Assembly (NCBI GenBank): GCA_019347715.1
Contig: JAHWKU010000020.1
Span: 1-34,614, forward strand
Origin: Actinomycetota bacterium
Lineage (GTDB): Bacteria; Actinomycetota; CADDZG01; JAHWKV01
Direction of reading: 5' to 3'
DNA length: 34,614 nucleotides
Shown here: positions 25,566-33,036 of the stretch, piece after piece
Layout of the letters: the number at the start of each line of letters is the position of its first letter
Numbering within the stretch: position 1 is the first letter of the stretch
Program-made: the position numbers and the translations under genes
Notes under the pieces: generated by a model
The model's input: only the letters and a program-made list of their open reading frames with translations
Told to the model about the DNA's origin: nothing
The model's database searches: none

Positions 25566-26606
25566 ATGCTGCGGATCTTAGTCGTTGATGATTCGTCAGT
25601 CGCGCGGCGCTTGATAGTGCGCATTTTGGAACGAGACCCGGAGCTCCACGTCGTTGGCGAAGCCGTGAACGGGCAGCAGGCAGTGACTATGGCGGAACGC
25701 TTGCGTCCCGATGTGATAACCATGGACATCCACATGCCGGTCATGGATGGCCTCGAGGCGATTCGAAGCATCATGGAGCAATCGGCCGTGCCGGTTGTGG
25801 TGGTAACTTCGAGCGCCAGCCCCGAGGACACCGCTCTCTCTTTTGAGGCAGTAAAGGCTGGGGCCCTGACGGTCCTAGAGAAACCAAAGGGTCCGGGAAG
25901 CCCGGAGTTCGAGACTCAAGCTGAGCTTTTGCTCAACGCGGTTAGGGAGATGGCCGGTATAAAGCTGGTAACCCGTCGCCCGCGCCGGGGTGCGGTCGTG
26001 AAGCAGCCGCGCTCTTTGCCACACGATCCCACTAGAAGAATTGATCTCGTGGCCATTGCTGCTTCGACGGGTGGTCCCGCAGCGCTCGCCACCGTTCTCG
26101 GTGCCTTGCCGGCGGACATGCCTGTTCCTATTCTTGTCGTTCAGCACATTTCCGAAGGCTTCGATTCCGGTTTTGCTCGATGGCTGGATACGATGACTCC
26201 TTTGAAGGTGATGCTCGCCCAGCCCCGTCATTCACTTCGTTCAGGGGAAGTGGTTGTGGCTCCAAACGGGCGGCACCTGGGTGTTTCTCCAAACCTCCAA
26301 GTGGTCCTGGACAACTCCCCGCCCATGGGGGGTCATCGGCCCTCCGCCAGTTACCTCTTTCAGTCCGTGGCTAAATCATGTGGTCCCAAAGCGTTGGGTG
26401 TGATCCTCACCGGCATGGGTGCGGATGGATCACCTGGCTTGGTGCAGATGAAGAGTGCCGGGGGGTGGATCATCGCCCAGGACGAGGCCACTTCGGTTGT
26501 ATATGGAATGCCCGGCCGATCGGTTGAAGCGGGGGCAGTGGATCGCGTGCTTCCGCTAGGAGAAATCGCTCCGGAGATCCTCGAAGTTTGCCGGCGGGGC
26601 CGATAA
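25566..26606 (+). CDS. cheB: Chemoreceptor methylesterase CheB
   Basis: 346 aa. The receiver (1-125) has Asp8-Asp9, phospho-acceptor Asp54 and Lys in VLEKPKGPGS. The linker leads to the esterase domain with catalytic Ser in AASTGGPAAL, His in VVQHISEGF and Asp in TGMGADGSPG. It deamidates or demethylates the MCP, opposing CheR. It starts 11 bases after cheA and ends 4 bases before the NarL-type regulator. Confidence 0.96.
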   Translation: MLRILVVDDSSVARRLIVRILERDPELHVVGEAVNGQQAVTMAERLRPDVITMDIHMPVMDGLEAIRSIMEQSAVPVVVVTSSASPEDTALSFEAVKAGALTVLEKPKGPGSPEFETQAELLLNAVREMAGIKLVTRRPRRGAVVKQPRSLPHDPTRRIDLVAIAASTGGPAALATVLGALPADMPVPILVVQHISEGFDSGFARWLDTMTPLKVMLAQPRHSLRSGEVVVAPNGRHLGVSPNLQVVLDNSPPMGGHRPSASYLFQSVAKSCGPKALGVILTGMGADGSPGLVQMKSAGGWIIAQDEATSVVYGMPGRSVEAGAVDRVLPLGEIAPEILEVCRRGR

Positions 26607-26609
26607 GAC

Positions 26610-27251
26610 ATGGAAATCGATGTCCTCATCGTTGAAGACCACACAGTCCTGTCGGACGCGCTCGCTTCTGCTCTCGAGAGTCACGGCTTCCATGCGGTCA
26701 GGACGGCGGCAACGATAACCGAAGCTCTCGATTCAGCCCGAACACAATGCCCGGATGTAGTGCTGATGGACTTTCGCCTGCCCGATGGAGAGGGGACGAA
26801 GGCGGCAGGGGAAATTCGCGCCTCGTGCCCGGACAGTAAAGTCGTGATGCTGACCGCCGAGGCTCACGAGTCCGTGGTAGTGGCGGCGATAGAAGCCGGA
26901 TGCTCTGGATATCTCTTGAAATCCGCTCAGCTCGAAGAGGTCATAGCGGCGGTTCGCGCTGCCTATGCGGGGGAGGCCCTCATTTCCCCAGCAATGCTCG
27001 CCAGGGTTCTTCCTCAGCTTCGTGGCGAGAAGGGAGGAGTCGGCGAAAGACTGAGCCGCAGGGAGACTGAGATACTCGAGCTTCTGGCGAAGGGCCGTTC
27101 GAACCAGTCCATCGCTGATGACCTGGTTCTGAGCCCTCACACTGTTCGCAATCATGTTCAGAGGATCATCCAAAAGCTCGGTGCGCACTCCAAGCTCGAG
27201 GCGGTGGCTATAGGAGCCCGGACCGGTCTCCTGCGGTCTCCGAGGTCCTAG
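26610..27251 (+). CDS. NarL/LuxR-type response regulator, last gene of the chemosensory operon
   Basis: 213 aa. The receiver (1-120) has Glu9-Asp10, phospho-acceptor Asp54 (LMDFRLPDG) and Lys in YLLKSAQLEE. The LuxR HTH (about 148-205) reads LSRRETEILELLAKGRSNQSI then LVLSPHTVRNHVQRIIQKLG. It starts 4 bases after cheB, so CheA is its probable kinase. This gives the pathway a transcriptional output where Wsp has WspR. Target genes may include the adjacent CAP-domain gene; a 16-base palindrome lies between them. Confidence 0.93.
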   Translation: MEIDVLIVEDHTVLSDALASALESHGFHAVRTAATITEALDSARTQCPDVVLMDFRLPDGEGTKAAGEIRASCPDSKVVMLTAEAHESVVVAAIEAGCSGYLLKSAQLEEVIAAVRAAYAGEALISPAMLARVLPQLRGEKGGVGERLSRRETEILELLAKGRSNQSIADDLVLSPHTVRNHVQRIIQKLGAHSKLEAVAIGARTGLLRSPRS

Positions 27252-27286
27252 CGTCTCCCGAAGCCCCACCCGCTTTGCTCAGGGCG

Positions 27287-27302
27287 TAGTGCATATGCAC
27301 TA
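27287..27302. promoter_or_regulatory. 16-base perfect palindrome upstream of the CAP-domain gene
   Basis: TAGTGCATATGCACTA is fully self-complementary. It lies 36 bases after the NarL-regulator stop and about 93 bases before the CAP-protein start, with no T-run after it, so it resembles an operator more than a terminator. The neighbouring LuxR-type regulator is the obvious candidate to bind it. The rest of the 143-base gap shows no other clear signal. Confidence 0.4.
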
Positions 27303-27394
27303 GTCCGGAATTGGTTCTTCCGCGTCTCTCGAATCGTAGCCGTGCGTTCGATGAAGTAACCACAGCTAAAACGATCTCAGGGATGGGGACGAAA

Positions 27395-28315
27395 ATGAAG
27401 AAATTCACCTGGTTAATCGCTGGGCTTGGGGTAATCCTGAGCATTCTCTTTACGAGTACGCCTTCGCTGGCGCAAACCTGCCAAATCGCAAATGGCGGGC
27501 AATGCGTTCTGGAGTCCTCGGAAGACTCCAGCGAGGGAACTTCTTCAGATGAGCCCTCCGACGACTCTTCAACAGTCACCCCGGGCACTCCGGAGTCTGT
27601 CGAGGCACTCGCGGAACGCCTGTATGCCCTGGTTAATTCCGAAAGAGCAAAGGTGAATCTACCCGCCCTCGACGTACAACCGTGGGCAGAGTCGATGGCA
27701 TCCGAGCATTCGGTGAGAATGGCCGGGGCCAGGAGCATCTGGCACAACGACGACTACTTTGCGAACGGCCGCAGGGCGATGGGCTCCAATTTCCTGGGTG
27801 AAAACGTCGGGATGGGAGTCTCCGTTGAGGGCGCCCACCAATCGCTGATGGAAAGCCCTCCTCATCGTCAAAACATCCTCGATTCCCGCTTCGACCACTT
27901 GGGGATCGGAATCGCCCGAGACGAGGATGGGATGATCTACGTCACCGAGGGATTCGCCCGTATACCCGCCGTGACAAGCGCAGGCGCGCCATCCCCTCGA
28001 ACTACTTCGAAGGCTTCTGCCGAGTCACCGGCCGAGCTCGCGCCTGCATCTGAGTCCGTAACGGTCAGCGTAGTGATTGATGGAACCGAAGCTGCAGCCG
28101 TCCCCAATGGCGCATCTGAACTCGAGGCGGCAGAGTCACTCGTACTTTCCGCAAATTCCGCCAACTCGACGCTGAATATGATTGCTGTTGCCATGTGGCT
28201 GTTCGTCGCCGCCAGCATGGTGGGGTGGCGGTCTCGGCTATATCTCCGGAACCTCGCTTTAGTGAGGGCACGCACAGGCTTCTTGCTAAGGAACCTGGAG
28301 CAAGCTCGCCTTTGA
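27395..28315 (+). CDS. Secreted CAP/SCP-domain protein with C-terminal membrane anchor
   Basis: 306 aa from ATG 27395 (GGGGA upstream); ATG 27383 would add four residues. A signal peptide MKKFTWLIAGLGVILSILFT ends at SLA-Q. A linker rich in Ser, Asp and Glu (about 40-62) leads to the CAP domain (about 70-193): LYALVNSERAKVNLPALDV, SEHSVRMAG, IWHNDD, ENVGMG, LMESPPHRQNIL and LGIGIARDEDG. The CAP histidines and glutamate are present. An Ala/Ser-rich stretch and a hydrophobic segment (about 258-278), then a basic tail, suggest membrane anchoring. The function of bacterial CAP proteins is mostly unknown. Confidence 0.88.
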   Translation: MKKFTWLIAGLGVILSILFTSTPSLAQTCQIANGGQCVLESSEDSSEGTSSDEPSDDSSTVTPGTPESVEALAERLYALVNSERAKVNLPALDVQPWAESMASEHSVRMAGARSIWHNDDYFANGRRAMGSNFLGENVGMGVSVEGAHQSLMESPPHRQNILDSRFDHLGIGIARDEDGMIYVTEGFARIPAVTSAGAPSPRTTSKASAESPAELAPASESVTVSVVIDGTEAAAVPNGASELEAAESLVLSANSANSTLNMIAVAMWLFVAASMVGWRSRLYLRNLALVRARTGFLLRNLEQARL

Positions 28316-28341
28316 CCGCATGAAAGTGAGAGAGTTACCAC

Positions 28342-28722
28342 GTGGCCGAACAGCCCCAACCCCGCAAGGGCAGATGGATACCCCTCGTCTATTACTACGT
28401 TGCCACCCTTATCGGGCTCACGATCCTGCTGATTGGGCTGATTGGGGGACTTCAAGGGCTGGTCAAGGCCGCGATCCCGCAAATCTCAGATGAAGTCCGC
28501 TTCGCCGAGCGGGAGCGTGCCGTGTTTCCTGACGATGCACGTAGGGATCCAAAGGAATCGGATGAGGAGCATGACCGCAGGAGGGCCGATGCCATCGAGC
28601 GCGCCCGCATTGGAGGGCTGGCCGCTGGACTGAACGGGATGGTGGCAGTCGTCGTGGGGGCCCCCGTGTTCGCCTGGCACTTGCGGCAGGCAAGGCGCAA
28701 AGAACCGGAGTGGCTGGGATGA
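28342..28722 (+). CDS. Small membrane protein of unknown function
   Basis: 126 aa from GTG 28342. Two hydrophobic segments (about 14-40 and 92-114) flank a highly charged middle rich in Arg, Glu and Asp (about 50-88), probably a short helical domain. No recognisable family. The stop overlaps the ferredoxin start by 4 bases (ATGA at 28719), so it is translationally coupled to the aldehyde oxidoreductase operon and may be its first gene; a membrane-tethering role is only a guess. Confidence 0.7.
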   Translation: MAEQPQPRKGRWIPLVYYYVATLIGLTILLIGLIGGLQGLVKAAIPQISDEVRFAERERAVFPDDARRDPKESDEEHDRRRADAIERARIGGLAAGLNGMVAVVVGAPVFAWHLRQARRKEPEWLG

Positions 28723-29204
28723 AGCAGCTCGTCATCCATCCCGAGAGATGCACGGGCTGCATGCAGTGCGAACTAGCCTGCTCTTTTGTCCAGACCGGTA
28801 CCTTCCAGCCATCGGTTTCGGTAATCAAGGTGCACGTCTTCGACGAGCAGGCGTCGATGGCGCCCTACACCTGCTTTCAGTGCGAAGAGGCATGGTGCAT
28901 GACGGCTTGCCCGGTGAACGCCATCACCATTGACAATGTCATCGGCGCCAAGGTGGTCTTGAGCGAGGTATGCGTCGGCTGCAAGCTCTGCACGATTGCA
29001 TGTCCTTTCGGCACGATCTTCTACAACCCAGAGAGCAACAAGGCGTTCAAATGCAACCTCTGCGGAGGCGATCCCGCCTGCGCGCATGCTTGTCCGACGG
29101 CTGCGATCGAATACGAGGACTCGGAGACCAAGGACTGGGTCGGGCCGTGGGCGGAGCGCTTGAACGAATCCTTTCTTACAGCTCTGGCTGGAGAACCCTC
29201 CTAA
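28719..29204 (+). CDS. Four-[4Fe-4S] ferredoxin subunit of aldehyde oxidoreductase (AorA-like)
   Basis: 161 aa from ATG 28719 (overlapping the previous stop; GTG 28710 is an alternative). Sixteen cysteines form four cluster motifs: CTGCMQCELAC, CFQCEEAWCMTACP, CVGCKLCTIACP and CNLCGGDPACAHACP. This fold is the HycB/DMSO-reductase-type electron carrier. In Aromatoleum the equivalent AorA links the tungsten subunit to the flavin subunit. Both partners follow directly here (29209 and 31029). Confidence 0.9.
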   Translation: MKQLVIHPERCTGCMQCELACSFVQTGTFQPSVSVIKVHVFDEQASMAPYTCFQCEEAWCMTACPVNAITIDNVIGAKVVLSEVCVGCKLCTIACPFGTIFYNPESNKAFKCNLCGGDPACAHACPTAAIEYEDSETKDWVGPWAERLNESFLTALAGEPS

Positions 29205-29208
29205 GCCA

Positions 29209-31032
29209 TTGATTGCGGGGTGGGTTGGGAAAGTCTTGAAGGTTGATCTCTCCGCTCGCACCCATGAAGTTCAGGAGTTGAATCTCCGGTGGGCGCGCGA
29301 CTTCATCGGAGGAAGAGGACTTGGAGCACGGTACCTGTACGAGCTTTTGCAAGATCCGACCATCGACCCACTGAGTCCGGACAACGTTCTCATCTTTGCT
29401 ACGGGTCCATTGACCGGCACCAACGCCTCGTGCGGGGCCCGTTACATGGTCGTGACCAAGGGAGCGCTGACGAACTGCATCACTACATCTAATTCTGGAG
29501 GGCACTTCGGGCCGGAGCTGAAGTTTGCAGGTTATGACCTGCTGATCGTGGCCGGCCGCGCGGCCTCTCCGGTCTACCTGTGGCTGTGTGACGGCGAAGT
29601 GGAATTGAGGGATGCCTCGGGCGTCTGGGGGAAGGGAGTATGGGACACCGACGACATGCTGAGAGAGGAGGTCGGAGTCCCGGATGCCCGCATAGCCTCG
29701 ATCGGTCAGGCCGGCGAGAACCTCGTGCGGTTCGCGGCGGTCATGAACGACAAGCACCGCGCCGCAGGCCGTTCAGGAGTGGGAGCCGTGATGGGCTCCA
29801 AGAATCTGAAGGCGGTCGTGGTGAAGGGTTCCGGTTCCATCCCGGTGGCGGACCAGGCGTCGTTCCTCAGATCACAATGGAAAAAGAAGGCCTCACTGAG
29901 AGATTCGAAGGGACGACAGAATTTCACGCAGCTCGGAACATCCAGCACCCTCATGCCCATCAATGCGATTGGGGCGCTTCCCACTCACAACTTTCTCCAG
30001 ACTGTGTTCGACGGTGCAGAAAAGATCTCCGGCGAAAGAATCAACGACGACTACGTTGTTGCGCACAAGGCTTGTTTCGCGTGCACGATCGCGTGCGGCA
30101 GAGTCTCGAAGATCTCAGACGAAGCCGGTGGCCGCTTCTTGCTTCACACGAGTCCGCGCAACTGGAAGATGGCTGGGGAGGGACCGGAGTACGAGAGCAT
30201 GTTCGGTTTCGGGCCGGAAGTTGGAGTGGACGACCCAGAAGCCATCATCGCGGCCCACTGGCTCTGCAACGATTACGGTATGGACCCCATCTCCGCGGGA
30301 GCAACCATTGGGGCCGCGTTCGAGCTCTCGCAGGAAGGGGTTCTCAATGGAACTGAAGGCGTCCTCGAGTGGGGGGACGCGGGAAAGATGCTCCAGCTGC
30401 TCGAAGACACCGCGTTCCGCAGGGGTCTAGGCGACGAAATCGCAGAGGGCTCGAAGAGGATGGGGGAGAAGTTTGGCAGGCCTGGGGTGGCGATGGTCTC
30501 CAAGGGCCAGGAATTTGCCGCATACGATGGAAGAGCGATGCAGGGGCGAGGTCTTTCCTATGCCACATCCAACCGCGGGGCCTGCCATCTGAAGGCAGAG
30601 GTTCTGCGCGCCGACTACAAGGACCCCGGTCACGAGGGGAAAGCGGGGCAGGTCGCAAGGACCGAGAACCAGATCTCGGCACTCGATTCCTCCGGACTCT
30701 GTCTGTTTCTGAACTCGGGGGCCACCTACGACGACTACATTGCAGAGTTCAATTCTGCGACTGGCATGGACCTCTCGATGGACGACTTTGTCACCGCTGG
30801 GGAGAGGATCTGGAATCTGGAGCGCCTGTTCAACCTTCGAGCCGGGATTACTCCCGCCGATGACACTCTGCCCAAGAGGATGCTCGAGGATCCCATCCCA
30901 ACCGGGCCGCGCAAGGGCATGGTCAGCAAACTCGGCGAGATGCTTCCCGAGTATTACGACCTCAGAGGTTGGCCGGAAGGTATCCCCTCCCAGGAGAAGC
31001 TGGCAGAGTTGGGATTGGAGGCCATCGCGTGA
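29209..31032 (+). CDS. aor: Tungsten-dependent aldehyde ferredoxin oxidoreductase, catalytic subunit (AorB-like)
   Basis: 607 aa from TTG 29209, 4 bases after the ferredoxin stop. The N-terminal domain binds the bis-pterin tungsten cofactor (GGRGLGARYLYELL, LIFATGPLTGTNASCGARYM, GQAGENLVRFAAVMND, SGVGAVMGSKNLKA). The cluster ligands are Cys289-x2-Cys292-x3-Cys296 and Cys498 (SSGLCLFLNSG), at almost the same positions as in Pyrococcus furiosus AOR. It oxidises aldehydes to acids, or reduces acids when coupled to low-potential electrons. Substrate range is not deducible. The rare TTG start may limit expression or reflect coupling. Confidence 0.94.
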   Translation: MIAGWVGKVLKVDLSARTHEVQELNLRWARDFIGGRGLGARYLYELLQDPTIDPLSPDNVLIFATGPLTGTNASCGARYMVVTKGALTNCITTSNSGGHFGPELKFAGYDLLIVAGRAASPVYLWLCDGEVELRDASGVWGKGVWDTDDMLREEVGVPDARIASIGQAGENLVRFAAVMNDKHRAAGRSGVGAVMGSKNLKAVVVKGSGSIPVADQASFLRSQWKKKASLRDSKGRQNFTQLGTSSTLMPINAIGALPTHNFLQTVFDGAEKISGERINDDYVVAHKACFACTIACGRVSKISDEAGGRFLLHTSPRNWKMAGEGPEYESMFGFGPEVGVDDPEAIIAAHWLCNDYGMDPISAGATIGAAFELSQEGVLNGTEGVLEWGDAGKMLQLLEDTAFRRGLGDEIAEGSKRMGEKFGRPGVAMVSKGQEFAAYDGRAMQGRGLSYATSNRGACHLKAEVLRADYKDPGHEGKAGQVARTENQISALDSSGLCLFLNSGATYDDYIAEFNSATGMDLSMDDFVTAGERIWNLERLFNLRAGITPADDTLPKRMLEDPIPTGPRKGMVSKLGEMLPEYYDLRGWPEGIPSQEKLAELGLEAIA

Positions 31033-32399
31033 AGACAACCCATTTGATCATCGGCGCCGGCCCCGCGGGGATGGCCGCCATCGACACGATCAGGGAGTTC
31101 GGCGACACGTCGCCGATCACTCTGGTGTCGTCGGAAACTCCGTACTCAAGGATGGTCCTGCCTTACTTCATGGATGGCACCATCCCAGAGCAAAACGTCT
31201 TCACCGCAACCGATGATTACCTGCGGGAGAGAAACGTGGAACCCATCTTGGGGCGGACGGTAACGAGTCTCGACCCGGGCGGAAAAGCCGTATGCGACGA
31301 CGGCACCGAGATCGAATTCGATGATGCCCTCATCGCAACCGGCTCTTCGGCCTCAAGGCCCCCTATCCCTGGGATCGACGGTGAGAGCGTCTTCAATCTG
31401 TGGACCCTGGACGATGCCAGGGCGGTTTTAGCGCAGAAGGGTGGGGAGATAGCGGTGATCGGAGCCGGGTTCATCGCCTTCACGTGCCTGGATGCGCTTA
31501 TCCGTCTTGGTGCGAGAGTCACATTGGTGGAGGTCGAAGACCGCATCCTTCCCAGAATGATCGACGAGCACGGCGCATCCCTGGTTCGCAGTTTCCTGGA
31601 GTCGAAAGGGGTGTCGTTTCGTGTCGGGGCTCAGGTCTCCTCGATTGAAGATGCAGGAGGTCGCAAGGAGATCAACTTCGCCGATGGGGATGTCTTGGAA
31701 GCAGACGTCGTTATCACTGCAACTGGCATCAGTCCGAACCTTGGCCTTGTCGATGGCAGCGGGATAGAGACGGACTTCGGCATCCTTGTCGACGATCACA
31801 TGCGAACCAATGCCGGCAATGTGTTTGCCGCCGGCGATATCGCACAGGGCCCCGTGATCGGAAGCGACCGGAAAGAAGTTCATGCCATCCAACCGACTGC
31901 CCTCGAACATGGGCGCATCGCCGGAGCCAACATGGCAGGAGGTGACGCCGCCTACTGGGGCTCTCTTTTGATGAACGTAGTCGACGTCCAAAAGTTGCAG
32001 ATAGCGTCGTTCGGGGATTGGCTGGGAGAGGGGGCCGAGGTAAGAACCGTCGAGAACGACTCGCGGCCTGTCTATCGCAAGCTGATATTCCAAGGTGAGG
32101 TTCTCACCGGAGCCGTCTTTCTCGGACGGCCGGACGATGTTGCTCTCCTAAACGATATGGGGATGACTAAAGGACTGATTCAGACCGGTTTGCATCTTGG
32201 GGAGTGGCGCAAGTACCTGGACCGCTACCCGCTCGACATCCGGAGACCATACGTGGCCAGCAAGGCGGCAGAGAAACTTCTTGAGATGCAGCTCCTGAAC
32301 AAGCCATCGATCCCAAGGGGCTATCGACAGCCTGATCCCGATCCTAAGTACTGGGAATACCACGACGTATTCGTCTCGACGATCACCGAGGGGGAGTAG
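31029..32399 (+). CDS. FAD/NAD(P)-binding oxidoreductase subunit (AorC-like)
   Basis: 456 aa from GTG 31029, overlapping the AOR stop (GTGA); the frame is open upstream to 30969 inside AOR, which is rejected. FAD-binding GAGPAGMAA at the N-terminus, NAD-binding IGAGFIAFTCLDALIRLGAR mid-protein, and the second FAD motif NVFAAGDIAQG are all present. The C-terminal 140 residues are specific to this subfamily. In AorABC this subunit exchanges electrons between NAD+ and the ferredoxin chain, so aldehyde oxidation could be NAD-coupled here. Confidence 0.9.
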   Translation: MKTTHLIIGAGPAGMAAIDTIREFGDTSPITLVSSETPYSRMVLPYFMDGTIPEQNVFTATDDYLRERNVEPILGRTVTSLDPGGKAVCDDGTEIEFDDALIATGSSASRPPIPGIDGESVFNLWTLDDARAVLAQKGGEIAVIGAGFIAFTCLDALIRLGARVTLVEVEDRILPRMIDEHGASLVRSFLESKGVSFRVGAQVSSIEDAGGRKEINFADGDVLEADVVITATGISPNLGLVDGSGIETDFGILVDDHMRTNAGNVFAAGDIAQGPVIGSDRKEVHAIQPTALEHGRIAGANMAGGDAAYWGSLLMNVVDVQKLQIASFGDWLGEGAEVRTVENDSRPVYRKLIFQGEVLTGAVFLGRPDDVALLNDMGMTKGLIQTGLHLGEWRKYLDRYPLDIRRPYVASKAAEKLLEMQLLNKPSIPRGYRQPDPDPKYWEYHDVFVSTITEGE

Positions 32400-32404
32400 C
32401 TCTC

Positions 32405-32968
32405 GTGAAAATCGACGTCAAGCTTCACGCAGTGCTGCGCGACCTCCTTCCGGAGGGAAGAGGCGAGGTGGAAATCGCCGGACAAACCGTCAGGGACCTC
32501 CTCGACACACTCGGCATCGACGAGGAGCTAAGAGAGCTGATAACCGTGAACGGAGAACAAGTCGCCGATCAGTCCCAGGAACTCCATGACGGGGACAAAG
32601 TCGAGGTGTTTCCTGCGGTGGCCGGTGGAGAGGGGCGCTCTGTATATCTCGATGAGGGAATCCGTCTCTTCCAGCGGGGCGAATACTTCATGGCCCACGA
32701 GACTTTGGAAGAACACTGGATCGAGGCCCCCGAGCAGGATCGGGACTTCTATCAGGGTCTGATCCATCTAGCGGTCGCCTTCCACCATTACCAACGGGGC
32801 AACCCAAGAGGCGCCCGTTCGCAATTCCGCAAGGCTGCGGCGAGACTGTCTTCCTATCCCGACGTACACGAGGGTATCGACCTTGCCGGGATCAGGAGAT
32901 TTCTGGCGCAGACGGACGAACGCTTGGAGGCGGGCGATCCGCTCGACCCGCCGGCAATCGAACTCTAG
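32405..32968 (+). CDS. MoaD/ThiS-like domain fused to DUF309
   Basis: 187 aa from GTG 32405, with a strong GGGGGAG ribosome site in the end of the previous gene. Residues 1-75 are a MoaD-type ubiquitin-like domain ending VEVFPAVAGG (Gly74-Gly75). Residues about 78-170 match DUF309: EGIRLFQRGEYFMAHETLEE, with the His98-Glu99 signature, then YQGLIHLAVAFHHYQRGNPRGA. In MoaD the Gly-Gly must be a free C-terminus to carry thiocarboxylate. Here it is buried mid-chain, so either it is cleaved after Gly75, or the domain no longer carries sulfur. Its place as last gene of the AOR operon suggests tungstopterin supply. Confidence 0.88.
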   Translation: MKIDVKLHAVLRDLLPEGRGEVEIAGQTVRDLLDTLGIDEELRELITVNGEQVADQSQELHDGDKVEVFPAVAGGEGRSVYLDEGIRLFQRGEYFMAHETLEEHWIEAPEQDRDFYQGLIHLAVAFHHYQRGNPRGARSQFRKAAARLSSYPDVHEGIDLAGIRRFLAQTDERLEAGDPLDPPAIEL

Positions 32969-32980
32969 GGGGCCAGATTT

Positions 32981-32997
32981 AATCCGCTGAGCGGATT
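32981..32997 (+). terminator. Perfect short hairpin after the AOR operon
   Basis: AATCCGC-TGA-GCGGATT forms a perfect 7-base-pair stem with a 3-base loop, 13 bases after the MoaD-DUF309 stop and 40 bases before the next start. T-G wobble pairs could lengthen the stem. No U-run follows, so a classical intrinsic terminator is not proven. It could equally act as an operator or a 5' structure for the DUF3494 gene. Confidence 0.4.
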
Positions 32998-33036
32998 GGG
33001 GATGCCGTAGAATCGCCGAAATCTTGGAGGTGGTTG

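Noticed and set aside
27252..27394. Riboswitch (for example c-di-AMP type) before the CAP-domain gene
   Set aside because: Secreted cell-wall genes in actinobacteria often have one, but I do not see the conserved purine-rich elements and the gap is short.
30969..31028. Upstream ATG for the AorC-like subunit
   Set aside because: Lies within AOR coding sequence; GTG 31029 starts right before the FAD motif and overlaps the AOR stop in the usual coupled way.
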